DNA of 64,000 nt from Massariosphaeria phaeospora. Its lineage: Eukaryota; Ascomycota; Dothideomycetes; Pleosporales. Numbering within the stretch: the first letter of the stretch is position 1; the number at the start of each line of letters is the position of its first letter. Made by a program: the position numbers and the translations under genes. The stretch is from positions 310,001 through 374,000 of the forward strand of contig JAADJZ010000008.1 in the NCBI GenBank assembly GCA_011032825.1, in the 5' to 3' direction. Of the stretch, positions 47,048-58,900 are shown piece by piece. The notes under the pieces were generated by a model. That model was given only the letters and a program-made list of their open reading frames with translations, searched no databases and was not told the DNA's origin.

Positions 47048-47258
47048 TGTAATAGGCAGATGCTCAATGAAATGCCTTAGCTGCTAGACCTTAGTTAGAG
47101 CAATCTCGTACGAGATTGCTTCGCTAACTTCTAGCTAAGTACTAACGAATTCTAGCGTAGCGTAGAAAGTATAAAAAGCTTTTTTATCTTATAGATACAA
47201 CTGCATTAATTTATTACTTTCTACATTAAAACCTGCCTACTCTAGCAATCTCTTTACA
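47048..47258 (+). repeat. 3' LTR of Gypsy-1
   Basis: 211 bp, same length as the 5' LTR and differing by scattered transitions. It starts TGTAATAGGCAGATGC and ends AATCTCTTTACA, followed by the target duplication ATAAG. Confidence 0.9.
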
Positions 47259-47849
47259 ATAAGCGCTTAAAACTCTTTTCTTTGTATACTTGTTAAAGTG
47301 CTTTAACTACTACAGCTTAAGCTTATTTGTTGTCTAGCTGTTTTTAGAAACTGCAATAACCTAGTTTTAAAGCAAATTTTCTTTCTTGTACTAAGCAAAG
47401 AAGTAATAGCAGCTTTTAAAAATAATAAAAAGTAGAATAGCTTACTTTGTTTTTGCGTTGATGCTTTGGATAACTATTGTTTACTTTCTATTACTTTGCT
47501 ATATTGCTTTTAGCTATCTTTGTTTTTCTAAAGCTATAACAACTACTTTAGTTAATATCTAGCTTATTATAAAACCTAACTTGTTAAAGTTATACGTGTT
47601 TTTATTCTAGATACTGTACTTAGCTTTTATGTTAGCTACTAGGCGAAACTAGCTCTAAATAACTTCTAAATCTTTGCAAAGCGCTTTTTTGTAATTGTAC
47701 TTGCAATTAAACTTTATTGTAAACTTAAAGCAGTGCTTAACCTACGTACTAAGCTAGTTTAAGCTAACTTAGCCAAAATTGCGCTTTGCGCGTAAAGAAT
47801 TGGCTATATTAGCTACAGCTGCAAGTTTAGAAAGAAATTCGCGCGTAAT

Positions 47850-48136
47850 TGTAATAAGCTAAAAGCCCTATGAATTGCTTTGATTGTAGAACTTTAGTAG
47901 CTATTAACGCTGTACGTAATAGCTTCGACGATACCTAAAAAAGCCTTGCTAGTTTCTAGTTAACGAAGGCCTTGCGGTATTGAGTTTTTACATAGCTTTC
48001 GAAAGCGCTTCGTAGGTGCTCTAGAAGCTAACTAACTATAAAGTATATAAAGCTCTTCTATTCGCGCTGTAAATAGACTCTATCGAATTTATTATATTCT
48101 ACATTAAAACTAGCTATCTTTGGCAATTCTCTTTTA
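47850..48136 (+). repeat. 5' LTR of Gypsy-2
   Basis: 287 bp. It is paired with 60946-61233 by long shared stretches such as CTTGCTAGTTTCTAGTTAACGAA and AAGCTAACTAACTATAAAGT. The last bases TTA against TTCA in the other copy fit a C to T change in the terminal CA. Confidence 0.85.
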
Positions 48137-48335
48137 TTTGAATTCGATTAATTTCTACGCAGTAAAGATTGTGAGATTTTTAAGAATTACAATACTTTTA
48201 GAAGTTAAAAGCAACTTCTAAAAAACTCTACGACGCAGCAAAAAAAGTTTTTAAAACTAAATTGCTATAATAAACGGTACCTAGAATAAGTATATCTAGA
48301 TGCTAGTTGTAGAAGCTCGCAGGCTAGAAAGCAAA

Positions 48336-48556
48336 TGTAAAACTGCGTCTAATCGTAGGTTTGATAACACTTGAAATAGATTAATAGTATAGTAATGAAA
48401 ATAGTATATTCGTGTAAAAGAAACGAATCGCTGTCTTAGCAGCAATTTAGTGCGAGGTACTTTTAAAGGCTTCGCAAAGAACTAGTCTAGCTCGTTATAG
48501 CCTACAGTAGCTATTAATCAAAAGAAAACAAACACGTAAAGCTACTTGGCTTTACA
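48336..48556 (-). repeat. LTR of Gypsy-3 (left; 3' LTR in element orientation)
   Basis: 221 bp, matching 55573-55793 along its whole length with scattered transitions. It is preceded by the duplicated target GCAAA. Confidence 0.9.
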
Positions 48557-50199
48557 TTATTTTTCTCTTAAGAGCTCGAACGTTTCGTAAGCTAACTTTG
48601 TTTGAAATTCTCTAATAGAGGCCTATATAGGCTATTGTGTAGCAGAATAGCTTCTTAAAGCTCTATACTAATGCCTTAAACTAGTGCGAACTTAGGTAAA
48701 GTTGAAGTAAAAAAGCAGTAAAGTTTTTCTTGGTAAAGCTAGCAGTAAAGTGTACTGCCGGCAGAATTCAGCGAATTTTCGGCTTAGCAGCGAGTGCTGC
48801 TTATAGTTCTCTTATAGCTCGTACTAGCTCTTTTTAACTCTTATTCTTACATCAACTTTGCTAAATCTTTAGATTTGAAAATTGGTTAACGTTAGGATAG
48901 GTAAGTTGATCTAGGTTATAATAGGCTATTGTAGAGTGTTTGGTAGCTAACGGTGTAACTATTAGTTCTTTTTCCGCATATCAGCTCGCGTTAGCTTTTC
49001 TTTAGCTGCTTTAATTTTTTACTAGCTAACATAAACATTACTAGGGTTAGCAATGACATTCTAGACAATAGCAACTTTACAGTGCACTTTTGCGCGCGTT
49101 GCGTTGCGTTCTAAAGCAATAGAGAGTACTGTTACTTAGGCTAGGTAAAATGCTGCATGCCTGTCGTTAACGACCTCAACAAGCGTTTGTACTAAAAGTA
49201 AATTGTTAAAAACAACAAAGGCGAAGAGCATAGGTATCTAAAATGCTTCTAGTATTTTAATACAAACTAAAACTGCTGTTTAGTGCGTATCTAAACTAGT
49301 TAAGAGCGTTATAAGCTATTCTAATTTTATATAAAGTACTAGAAAAGCTTTGAAATAAGTTGAAAAAAGTCGTGCTCGCTTTAAAAAGAGTTCGCGACAA
49401 GAGTTATTTTGTAGTCGTTTTTAACTTTGCTTACAAGCCTCTGTCCCCTAGCGCGCTTAAAACTAAAAAAAAAGTCTTTAAAAGTCTTTGCTAGTTTAAA
49501 GCGTACACTAACGATAAAGTAAAGCTTGCTATAATAAAAATAAGCAGAACTTGCAAAGACATTTTTAAAACGCTTAATAAGTATGTGTTCTAACTCCTTA
49601 GAGTGTAGCAAAGCGCTAATTTGGTTTTTAGTTGCTAATATGCTCTCTACAGCGCGCACCTCTACTTTCACAATAGATCTACTAACTTTAATAAAAATCT
49701 TAATGCTAAAGTTAAGCTAAATAGTTGCGTTTGTACTGTTAAAGCTGCTGCTTTCTAGTAGAAGTATCTTAAGCAGTTGTTTAACTAGTTGGTAGCAGCG
49801 AGGCTTTAAGAAGATGTTAAGCAAGCTAATACTTTTTGTAAGAAAGTATGTTAGCCTATTATAAGCTACTATAACTCGTATTGACATATTCTAGTTTAAA
49901 AAAGCTTGTGTTGTTATCGATTCGATAGCTAAAAGAGATTGCGAGCGCGCTTAGCTCTTTGCGGACCTTGCCAACGCAACTGCAAAGCGTGCAGTTAAAA
50001 AGAACAAAGTGCAAAAAAGTGTGCTTACGAAGAGAGTTAAGTCGCTTACAGCAAAGTTTATAAACTTTAGCTAAAAAGTTGTAAGTAGCTTAGTAGTTTC
50101 TAGCGTTAGATTGCAGCCTTTTGGGCTATTGTAGCGTCAAAGGCGGTTTTTTTGCTTGAATTAGTTTTCGAGCACGGCGTTAGCGTCTTAGGACTTTAT

Positions 50200-53100
50200 T
50201 TCAGCGTAACAAAAGCTAATACCTAGTAGTTAGTGTAAAAGCAGTTCGCTTAGAGGTAGCATAGTTATGCGTACATTTCTAAAACCTACTTTGTTTTTTT
50301 TTTTGCTATAAAGTGTGCTACACTAGCTTATAATAGCACAAAGTAGCTTTTTTAACGCTATGCCTTGCGACAGTGAAATAATATATTATTTTTTTCAAAA
50401 AAGTTCGTAACTTAGAAAATCTCAATTTTTTGAAAATCTTAATGCCGACTATGCGTTAAGTGGCAAAGTGAAACGTGTTAACTATTTCCCTTTTAAAAGC
50501 ACATCGCCTAAAGTGCGTTTTTTATTTTTTTTGCTACAAATATTTTTTTTTTTTTAAAAATCGTTAAGTGCATTTGCACTTATATTCGGTTTAAGTTTCT
50601 AAAAGTTCTTATTGTCTAGGTATTCTTTCTATTTGACGAGGTACTTCTAGGTGCCAACTAAAAATTTCTTTTTATTAAGCACTTTCTTAACGTAGTACAC
50701 GTTGTCTTTAAAAGTGCGCAAAGTATTTACCAAAAGCTCGCTTTAAAAAGGTATTAACTCTTTTTAGTTGTAAAGTTCTAACAGGAATACGTAAAAGACT
50801 AAATAAACACTTTTTAGTTTAAAAAAGTTTACTTAGTACGCGTTGGTGCTAATCTAGTTTACAATAGTGCCTAGCTCTACGTACTTTTAGTTAAGCTTTT
50901 TCTTTAGCCTAGTGGATTTCATGTAGCGGTTTGAAATTAGCACCTAGTTACTTTGCTTTAGCAAAATGTGCTTTCTACGCTTGTTAAAATACTTTTTCTA
51001 ATAGGCGTTTGCGGTTTTAATCTTGCGCTAGCATTTAGCTTAAAAGGCAATTATGTAGGCTGCTATGCTTGTTTCTATAAACAACTGTTCGTTACTAAAA
51101 AGCATTCTAAGCTAATCTAAAGCCTTTAGAAACGCTTTGTAGTACGCTACAAAAAAAGTAATTTTTGTAGTTGCGTATTAGCTATTGTTGTACGCGAACT
51201 TCGCTACTAGCAGCTACACAGTTCAATTGTCCTATTCGAAGCAACAGTAACATCGAAAGTACTATTCTAGCGTTTAATTTTGTCTTTTAGTTTAACTATT
51301 CGTTTGTAGGTAATAAGCAGAAAAGAGAACGCTTATTAAGCTAAGATAGTAGCAGAAGCTGTTCTAGAACTTTGAGTTTATAATAAGACTTTAGTCTAAG
51401 ATAACGTTCTTCGAAACGCTGTAAAGTTGTACGATTTCTTTTATCTAAACTATTGCAAAGTTCTTTGCTGTCCAGTCGGCGCGAGCTAGAATATAGTAAG
51501 CTATTTTAGTTAAGCAGTTTACTACAACGAGAATAAAGTTGTATACTTGCTCTATATACTTCAATAGTAAAAGTTCTGTAATAAAGTCTATTGTAATATT
51601 ACACTACAAGCTATTAGGCGCTAGCAAAAGTATAAGAAGTCTGTAAAAGCTGTGTCTAGCTGCTACTAATTTGCAACACTTTAAACAGTCGTTGTAGTAC
51701 TTCTTAACGTTTTTCTTTATCTCTTTCTACTCGTATTAGCGTTTAACTTTCTCTAAGGTTTTCTTAACGCCGAAGTAGCTAGCTATCGAGCTGTTATAAC
51801 ATTTTTAGAAAGCTTTTGCTTTTTCTTTTGTTGTATTAAGGTAAATCTTATTTAACTGCTTCGTTATAGCTAGTTCTAGTTTATTCTAGGCTACTATAGG
51901 CTCTACTAGTCTAGACTCGTTTTCTAAGTCGAAGTCTAAGTCTAAGTCTAAAGAGTTCGCGAGATCGCTTGCTAGATTACCTAAAAGAACTTTATTCTCT
52001 AAGAGCCTAAGCTAGAGTGCTTAGGTTAGTTCTTTCCTAATGTGCATTTCTAGGTCTAAAGCTTTTATCTTCTTTAGAAAAGTTAGCAGGCTTGGTTCTT
52101 TTGCAAGTTAGCTAGCTAATCTTGTAATTGCTGCTACTAGAGCGGGCTTACTGTAGACACTACGAGTTATTAAAGCTTGTAATGAATTTACGTAGATTTT
52201 ATTGCTTTTCTGCGCAGGAGCATAGGCTTTTTTCATGTAGTCTAGTTGTCGAAAGAAGCTATCGGCTAGATTTGTCTTTCTAGGTTGATAAATTATAACG
52301 AAGTTGTACTTTGTTAACCTTTTGTAAGCGCGAACTTGATAATAATTTAGAGTTTTTGTTTTTATAAACTATCGTAGGTTATTGTAGTTCGTATAAAGAT
52401 TAAACGGGATACTTAAGAAAAAATAGCAGAAGTGTAACAAACTTTTGTTAATTGCTAACAACTTTTTATTATAAGTATTGTAATTGTACTTTGCTTTGTC
52501 TATTTTCCGCGAGAAGAAACCAATTGAGCGCTAATGCGCACTTTTTTCGCTGTCTTTACCGTTAGGAACTTTCTAGCTTAGAATTCCACTAATAGCGTTT
52601 TTAGAAGCGTTAGTTTTAAGCTTTGTAAGCTGTTCTGCTTTATAATAGGCTAGAATAGAGACATCGAGAAAAGCACTCTTAAGTTTCTTAAACGCTTTCT
52701 TAGCTTTAGTTTCAAAGTTAATTCGTTGGCTTTTTTTTCTCCTTTGGGCGTGCTTGCTTCGGGCCGCTTCTAGCTTCTTCTAGGTTAGTTTAGTTAATAG
52801 TAGAGCAAGCTTAGAGAACTTAGCGATAAAGCGCCGATAATAGTTTATAAAGCCTATAAATACTCGAATATCTCGAACCGTGTTCGGCATTAGCTACTCC
52901 TAGATCGTTCTAATTCGTTTTGAGTTTATTTTAACTCTTTCTAGGTATACAATGTAACCTAGGTACTTTGTTTGCCGTGTGTGCTACTCGCACTTACTAA
53001 GCTTTAAGTATAGCTTTGCTTTACGCAAACGTTAAAGAACTTCTTTAACCTAGCTCACATAGGCTTCTTCTATGTTAGAAAACACTAGAATGTCGTTAAA

Positions 53101-55300
53101 GTATACAATGCAGGTTACATTAACTAACCTAGCAAAGGCTTAGTTAATGTAAGCCTAGAATGCTGCAAAAGCATTTGTAAAACTAAATAGCATAACAAGG
53201 TACTCAAAATAACTATATCGAGTTCTAAAAGCTGTCTTCTATTCGTTTCTTTTTTTAATTTGAATTTTGTAATAGGCTTTACGGATGTCAAGCTTAGTGT
53301 AGACTTTCGCCTTAGCTAACTTTTTCAAGGACTCTGCAATAAAGAGCAGAGAATAACGATTTTTAATTGTAATTTTGTTAAGGCCTTAATAGTCAACGCA
53401 AAGCTTTAAAGTGCTGTTTTTTTTCTTTGCGAAAAGAATTAGCGCACTAGCTAAAGACTTTAAGCGCTTTATTTATTTTCTATTGAAGTACTCGTCTACG
53501 TATTTGCAAAGATGCTTTAATTTCGCTGTTAACATGTTGTACAGAAGTTAATGCGAAAGAGTTGTACTAAGCTAGAGTTTAATTGCAAAATTCTGCTCTC
53601 TATAAGACGCTATTACTAACGAGCTATCAAAGCTCGCTACGTTTTAGTACTTCTAATATTTAGGTTGCAAACTAGAGTTTTGCTTTTTTTAGTCGCTTGC
53701 TTTAGAGAGTGCACTAATCGAACAGACATAAAGCTTTGCATTAAGACTATTTAAAGTTTAAGCAAACTCTGCTGCGTTTTCTATAGCTACTTTGGCATAG
53801 TTTAGTCTATTTAGGTCCTTTATGCTCCTAAAGAGCATGCAGCGACGCGAATAGTTTAACTTCGGCTAAAACTAATCTATTCAAGAAAGTTCGAGATACA
53901 TTGGAAGCTTTTTAAGATTAGCTACTACAAAGAAAATTCTATAGGTCTGTACCTTGCCTTTAGAGTTTGTAATGCAAACTTTTGCGACAGTACAACTATA
54001 GACAGTGTAACCCAATTTACTTGGCAATATAAAGAGAATATTAGAAATTAGTTTAAGTACTAGATTCTGTTCTTTCGCTACGACAGTTGAAAGAATATTA
54101 AAATAAGCTTACTATCTACAATTGCCTTTAAGTTTTTTAAACTCTTAATCTTTGCTAACGCAGTAAAAGACGTTGAGTTCTTGCTCGTTAGCATTTTACG
54201 AAAAGTGCCTACTTTCTTTAACTATAACAAGTCGATATAGGTTACAAAGTAAAAGGCTAATTCTTTAAGCTCTTGCTTTTTTTCTTTCTCTTTTCGAAGT
54301 AGGCGTTTTTCTTTGCCTTGTTAAGGCAAGTAGAAACGAAATAGCCTAGTTTGTTACATGCGTAGCAAACTAGCTCGTTAGAGCTTTTGTTTTTTTGTTA
54401 TTACTTTTTTTAGGTTTAAAGCAGCCGTTGCGTTTCTTTTTGTGCTATTTAGCATTAGAATAAGTCGATTTATGTTCTGTTAGCGACGCGGCCTGCTTTT
54501 TGTTTTTCTTAGTTTTTCTTTAGATTTTACTATTCTGTTGGAAGTTACAATAGATCTAATTAGCTTTTTGCTCTACTTAGTAGAAAGTAGTGCAACTTTG
54601 CAGCAAAAAGTAACGTAGTTGCTTTTTTACTTCTTTGAAAAGTGCCGCGGTGAAGTTTGCTGCTATGCTAAATAAGCTTGTTTAGTTAATCTTAGTCTAA
54701 AGAGGTTAAAGAAGTAAAAGTAAGTTAGAAAAAGTTTAAAATAGCTTCTAACGTAAAGCTTTAATAGAATTGTATGCCTACTACTTACGTTCTTTAAAAG
54801 TGCCTAAGGCACTTAACATTTGTTCTTTAAGCGATGCTTAAGTAGAGAACTATAGAGAAAATCGTATTTTTTTATAGATTTTATAGGTTTTTTAGAGCGT
54901 ACAAAAGTTTTTAGTAACGTACGTTAACTTAAAAAAAACTTTTTAAAGTTCGCTAAAGAAGTCGAAGCTCTTTGTGTAGTAGCCTTTGCAATTGCGAACT
55001 TATTAGTTGTAGTCTACGCGATTCTTTTTTAAATAGCAGTGCAGTAGCTTAAAGCGAAGCAAATTAACCTAGTCAAAAACAGTTCAAGCGAGTGCTAGCA
55101 CAACTAGTTGCCTAATAGCTTTAGCAAGCGCTGTTTTGTCTTCGTCTTAGTATAGAGCCTTTAACGCTTTAAAGCAAATAAGTTCTGTACGGTCTTGCTT
55201 ATTCTGCTACTAAGTTTTTAGCTTGTCGAAAGCTCGCTTTATAAAGAAGTTCGATAGTGCGTTGTTATTCTTATCGTTTGAGAGTAAAGTGTTGGGATTT
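50200..55300 (-). pseudogene. Degraded gag-pol of Gypsy-3
   Basis: On the minus strand, a gag zinc knuckle at 54326-54367 reads Cys-x2-Cys-x4-Tyr-x4-Cys: the His has become Tyr, as CAY to TAY predicts. RT motifs are 'FFAKKKTALKLCVDY', 'KTAFRTRYSYFEYLVM' and a catalytic box at 53092-53103 reading Tyr-Phe-Asn-Asp. RNase H has 'KYNYNTYNKKLLAI'. Integrase zinc-domain remnants 'YYNDCLKCCKL' and core 'ITIDFITELLLL' lie around 51480-51790; this core Asp is still present. Many TAG/TAA stops break the frame. Confidence 0.85.
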
Positions 55301-55572
55301 CCTTTGAGGCGAACTAGGTTATTCTAGCCTAGTTTGACGCTAGAAGCGCAACTACGCTCTAGAACGTTAGCACTATTACCAATCTAAACTTCTTTATTAG
55401 CATTTTTATTCTGTTCGGTTTTATCTACGACTAGAGGTTAGAAAGTGCTTAGCTGCACAATAGAACTTTTATCTAAGTGTTTTAAAAGCAACGTAGCTTA
55501 ATTGTTAGATAAATCGAACATTGTAGACGAGGTAATTGATCTATTAAAAGTATTTTAATAGAGCGATTTGAA

Positions 55573-55793
55573 TGTAAGACTGCGTTTAATCGTAGGTTTA
55601 ATAACACTTAAAATAGATTAATAGTATAGTAATAAAGATAGTATATTCGTGTAAAAGAAACGAATTGCTGTTTTGGCAGCAATTCGGTGCGAGGTACTTT
55701 TAAAAGCTTCGCAAGAAACTAGTCTAGCCCGTTATAGCCTACAGTAGCTATTAATCGAAAGAAAACAAATACGTAAAGCTACTTGGCTTTACA
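55573..55793 (-). repeat. LTR of Gypsy-3 (right; 5' LTR in element orientation)
   Basis: 221 bp, partner of 48336-48556. It is followed directly by the duplicated target GCAAA, after which Gypsy-2 sequence resumes. Confidence 0.9.
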
Positions 55794-55989
55794 GCAAAAG
55801 CCAAAGTAGCAAAGCAATTAAAAAAGCTCTACAAAAGCTAATAAACAACGATAGAATTAATGTAGAAACTTAAGAGATTTGTTTCAATGCAGCGAAAGCT
55901 ACATATATAAAAATATTTGTTGCAAAACTCGTAATAAAACTACTTAAAAAAGTAACAAACGATTAGTTACTAGCAGCGAAGCTAGTTCT

Positions 55990-58900
55990 CGCAAGACTTT
56001 CGAATTCTAAGCAGCTAGTTAATAACAAGAGTGCAAGAGTTTAGGCACTTATCGAAATACTGCAAAATTAAGTTTAGATTCTTTAGAAGAAAAAGAAAGC
56101 TGCGCTAGCAATACTGCTAACTTTTTTTACTATCTCAAAAGCTTCTACGCTAATTACAAAACGCAATAAAATGCTTAACCTAGCTTAGTTTAATAGAACA
56201 AGGTTAGACTACGGACAGTTTAAAGTCTAGGTAAAAAACAAAATGCTTAATAACAAGAATCTAATTAAAAACTTATGCGGCTATATTTACAACTGCTTAA
56301 TAAAGCAAGTAGCTACTACTAAACTCGCTTAGTATTAGAAACACCGTAACGAAACGGCAAAGAAGTTTTAAGAGTACTTTAATAGGCACTACTAAAACTA
56401 CATGCGAGCGCAAAAAGCGCTTAACTAACTCTTCGCTCTTAAGCAGAAAAAGATGTTTTTTTAAAAGTACAATAAAGAATTCATGCGCTTTGCGTACGAC
56501 GCAAAAATAACGAGCAACGTAGCTACATTAAAAAACTAGTACAAAGCAAAGCTTCGCGCTAATCTATAAAACAAAATAGTTAGCGTTATCGTTTCTCTAG
56601 CATAGCAACTTTAAGACCTAATAGAACGAGTTACCTAGATTAAAAAAAACCTAAACCGCGCGAAAGCAAACAACTAGTAGCAGATAGTACTAAATTAATT
56701 AATAAGCAACACGAAGGCTATAGACTAGAAGCTAGCAACTAAAGCTACTACCTAAGCAGTCCGCGCGGCTACTAACAACAAGAAAAAAAAGCAAGCCAAA
56801 TAAGCAAACAACGCAAAGATAACAAGATAATAAGAAAATTACTTTTGCTTTTAATATAGTTTAGCAACTTACATGTTTAATAAATGTAAGCTTGCAGCTT
56901 CGAAAAAGCTCGCTATAACTTAAAAAGCAACTTTTAAACTAGTTAAGACAATAGCAAAGGTTAAAGAAGTTTCTAAGTTTAAAAACTTAAAAAACTAAAC
57001 ACTTCTAACCAAAAACGCGGTTAAAAGTAGTAGAAAAAGAATACAGTTTTTTTATTAAATAAGTTTCTAAAGTTTTGCTAGCGCTAGCTAAACAGGAAAC
57101 TACTTACAGTACACGCAATTATTAATCAATCTATTTTCGCTTTAGCAATGCTCGACTTCGAGTGCACTACCTATAGTCTTGTTAGCAAAAAGTTTTGTAA
57201 AAAAAACTATTTTTTGCGTATTTTAATAAAAGAAAGGCTTGTAGTAGGCATTAGCGAACAAGTTGTTAAAGTTACAAAAGCTGCTTAATTTACAATAAAC
57301 CTAAACGAGTATAAATAAATAGTTTAAGCGTACGTTATAACTAAGAATAACGAATACGATATTATTCTAAAGCGCTTATAAATAAACGGAAGCTAGGTAA
57401 CGCTAGCTTTAGCGAAGAAATTGATTTTCATCTATTTAACCAAAACACGCGTGCGAAGCTAGAAAGAAAAAAAGCTTAAACAAAAGCTTTAGTAAGTGTT
57501 CGCAGCCGCGTTTAGAATAATAATGCAGTAGTTTAAGAAAAAAAACTTTAGCGTTAAGATTTTCGCCGCGTTTATAGCGAACATTTAGAAAACTTTTTAA
57601 ACTAAAGTAGTAGTTAACCTACGCCTAACGCTGCTTAACTAGATAAAAAATTAGTATACAGCGTTTATGCAGTTTAAGGCTAACAAATTATTTCTTTACC
57701 AAAGCCTAGTAGACTACGGCATTAAACTAATTAAAAAGAACAAGAAAAAGTAGAGGTTTTATAGAAACTTTTGTATAACATGTTTAAAAACAAACTATTA
57801 GTTTTGCAAAAGCAGCTTACTGCGTATTTAAATTGTAAGTTTATTAGAGTAAGTTGCTTCTAGGCCGAAGCGCTAGTGTTGTTTGCAAAAAAACTTAGTA
57901 GAGAGCTACGCTTTTGCGTAGACTATTAGGCGCTTAACGCTATTACGAAAAAAAACCAATACTCGCTGCCTTTGATTTACGAGACTCTAAATTAAATTAG
58001 CTAAGCTAAATAGTTTACTAAGCTAGACGTTATCTAGGCCTTTTACAAAGTCCAAATTGCTAAAGAAAACAAGTAGAAAACAGCTTTCTGTACAAGATTT
58101 GAATTGTACGAATAAATAGTTTGCCTATTTAGCTTTGCTAACGCCTTAAGTACGTTTTAGCAATTTATTAACTACACTTTGCGTAATTACATTAACGTTA
58201 ACGCTTTTGCATACTTAGATAATGTACTTATCTACTTTAAAAGTTCTTAAAAAAACTACTAGCAACGTGTTAAAGAAGTTGTTAACAAGTTAAAAAAAGC
58301 GAGGTTACAACTCGATATTAAAAAATACAAGTTTAAAGTAACTAAAACTAAATACTTTAGTTTTATTATCGAGGTAGGCAAGAGAATTAGCATGAATCTA
58401 AAAAAAGTCCGCGCGATTTTTAAATAAAAAGGCTTTAGCTTAGTTAAAAAAGTGCAAAGCTTTGTTAGTTTTGCAAACTTTTACTAGCAGTTTATTTGCG
58501 CCTTTTCTGCAATCGTCTTTCTACTAACAAAGTTAATAAAAAAAGCATTAAATTTCGTTAAGAGCTTAAACAACAAGAAGCGTTTAACACGCTTAAAAAA
58601 GAGTTCATATCTAGGCTACTATTAGCCTATTTTGACTTCGATTTGAAAACCGCTATTAAAGCGAACGCCTTGGGAATAGCTACTAAAAAAGCGCTTTTTT
58701 AAAAAGCAAAAAACAACTTATAGCAAGCAGTAGCTTACTACTTTGCTAAAATGTTACTTGCAAAGTTTAACTACACTATTTACAACAAGAAATTATTAGC
58801 AGTAATTAAATGCATTACTAAATAAAAAGCAAAGCTTAAAGCAGTGCTAAAAATTACAATTTACACTAATTACAAAAACTTTTTATACTTTACTACAGCA

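Larger units (their letters stand above)
39072..47258 (+). mobile_element. Ty3/Gypsy LTR retrotransposon 1 (Gypsy-1)
   Basis: Bounded by two 211 bp LTRs (TGTAATA...CTTTACA) and a perfect 5-bp target duplication ATAAG (39067-39071 and 47259-47263). It sits inside the outer pogo copy. Order gag, protease, RT, RNase H, integrase on the plus strand fits Ty3/Gypsy. Without the nested 910 bp element it is about 7.3 kb. All frames are broken by stops from RIP, so it is dead. Confidence 0.9.
35846..47849 (-). mobile_element. Outer pogo/Fot1-like DNA transposon, minus orientation, interrupted
   Basis: Its 3' terminal repeat starts ACGTACTTTACGAG at 35846 after a TA. Three surviving segments belong together: 35846-36158, 38424-39071 and 47264-47849. 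They are separated by the plus-oriented pogo copy (36159-38421) and by Gypsy element 1. The reverse complement of these segments matches the plus-oriented copy nearly end to end: the junction reads ..TTAAC-TA-TTAAAG.., as in the reference copy (..TTAAC-TA-TCAAAA..), so the insertion site can be closed exactly. The 5' end is missing beyond 47849, where Gypsy element 2 begins. The coding part is fully degraded. Confidence 0.7.
48336..55793 (-). mobile_element. Ty3/Gypsy LTR retrotransposon 3 (Gypsy-3), nested in Gypsy-2
   Basis: Two 221 bp LTRs start TGTAA(A/G)ACTGCG and end GGCTTTACA, with a perfect target duplication GCAAA at 48331-48335 and 55794-55798. The coding remnants run on the minus strand (gag near the right LTR, integrase toward the left). 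The length of about 7.5 kb is normal for the family. It is heavily RIP-mutated. Confidence 0.9.

Noticed and set aside
49381..49671. Minus-strand 96-codon frame in the AT-rich block
   Set aside because: Lies within degraded Gypsy-3 sequence and matches no element protein in that frame; AT-rich chance frame.
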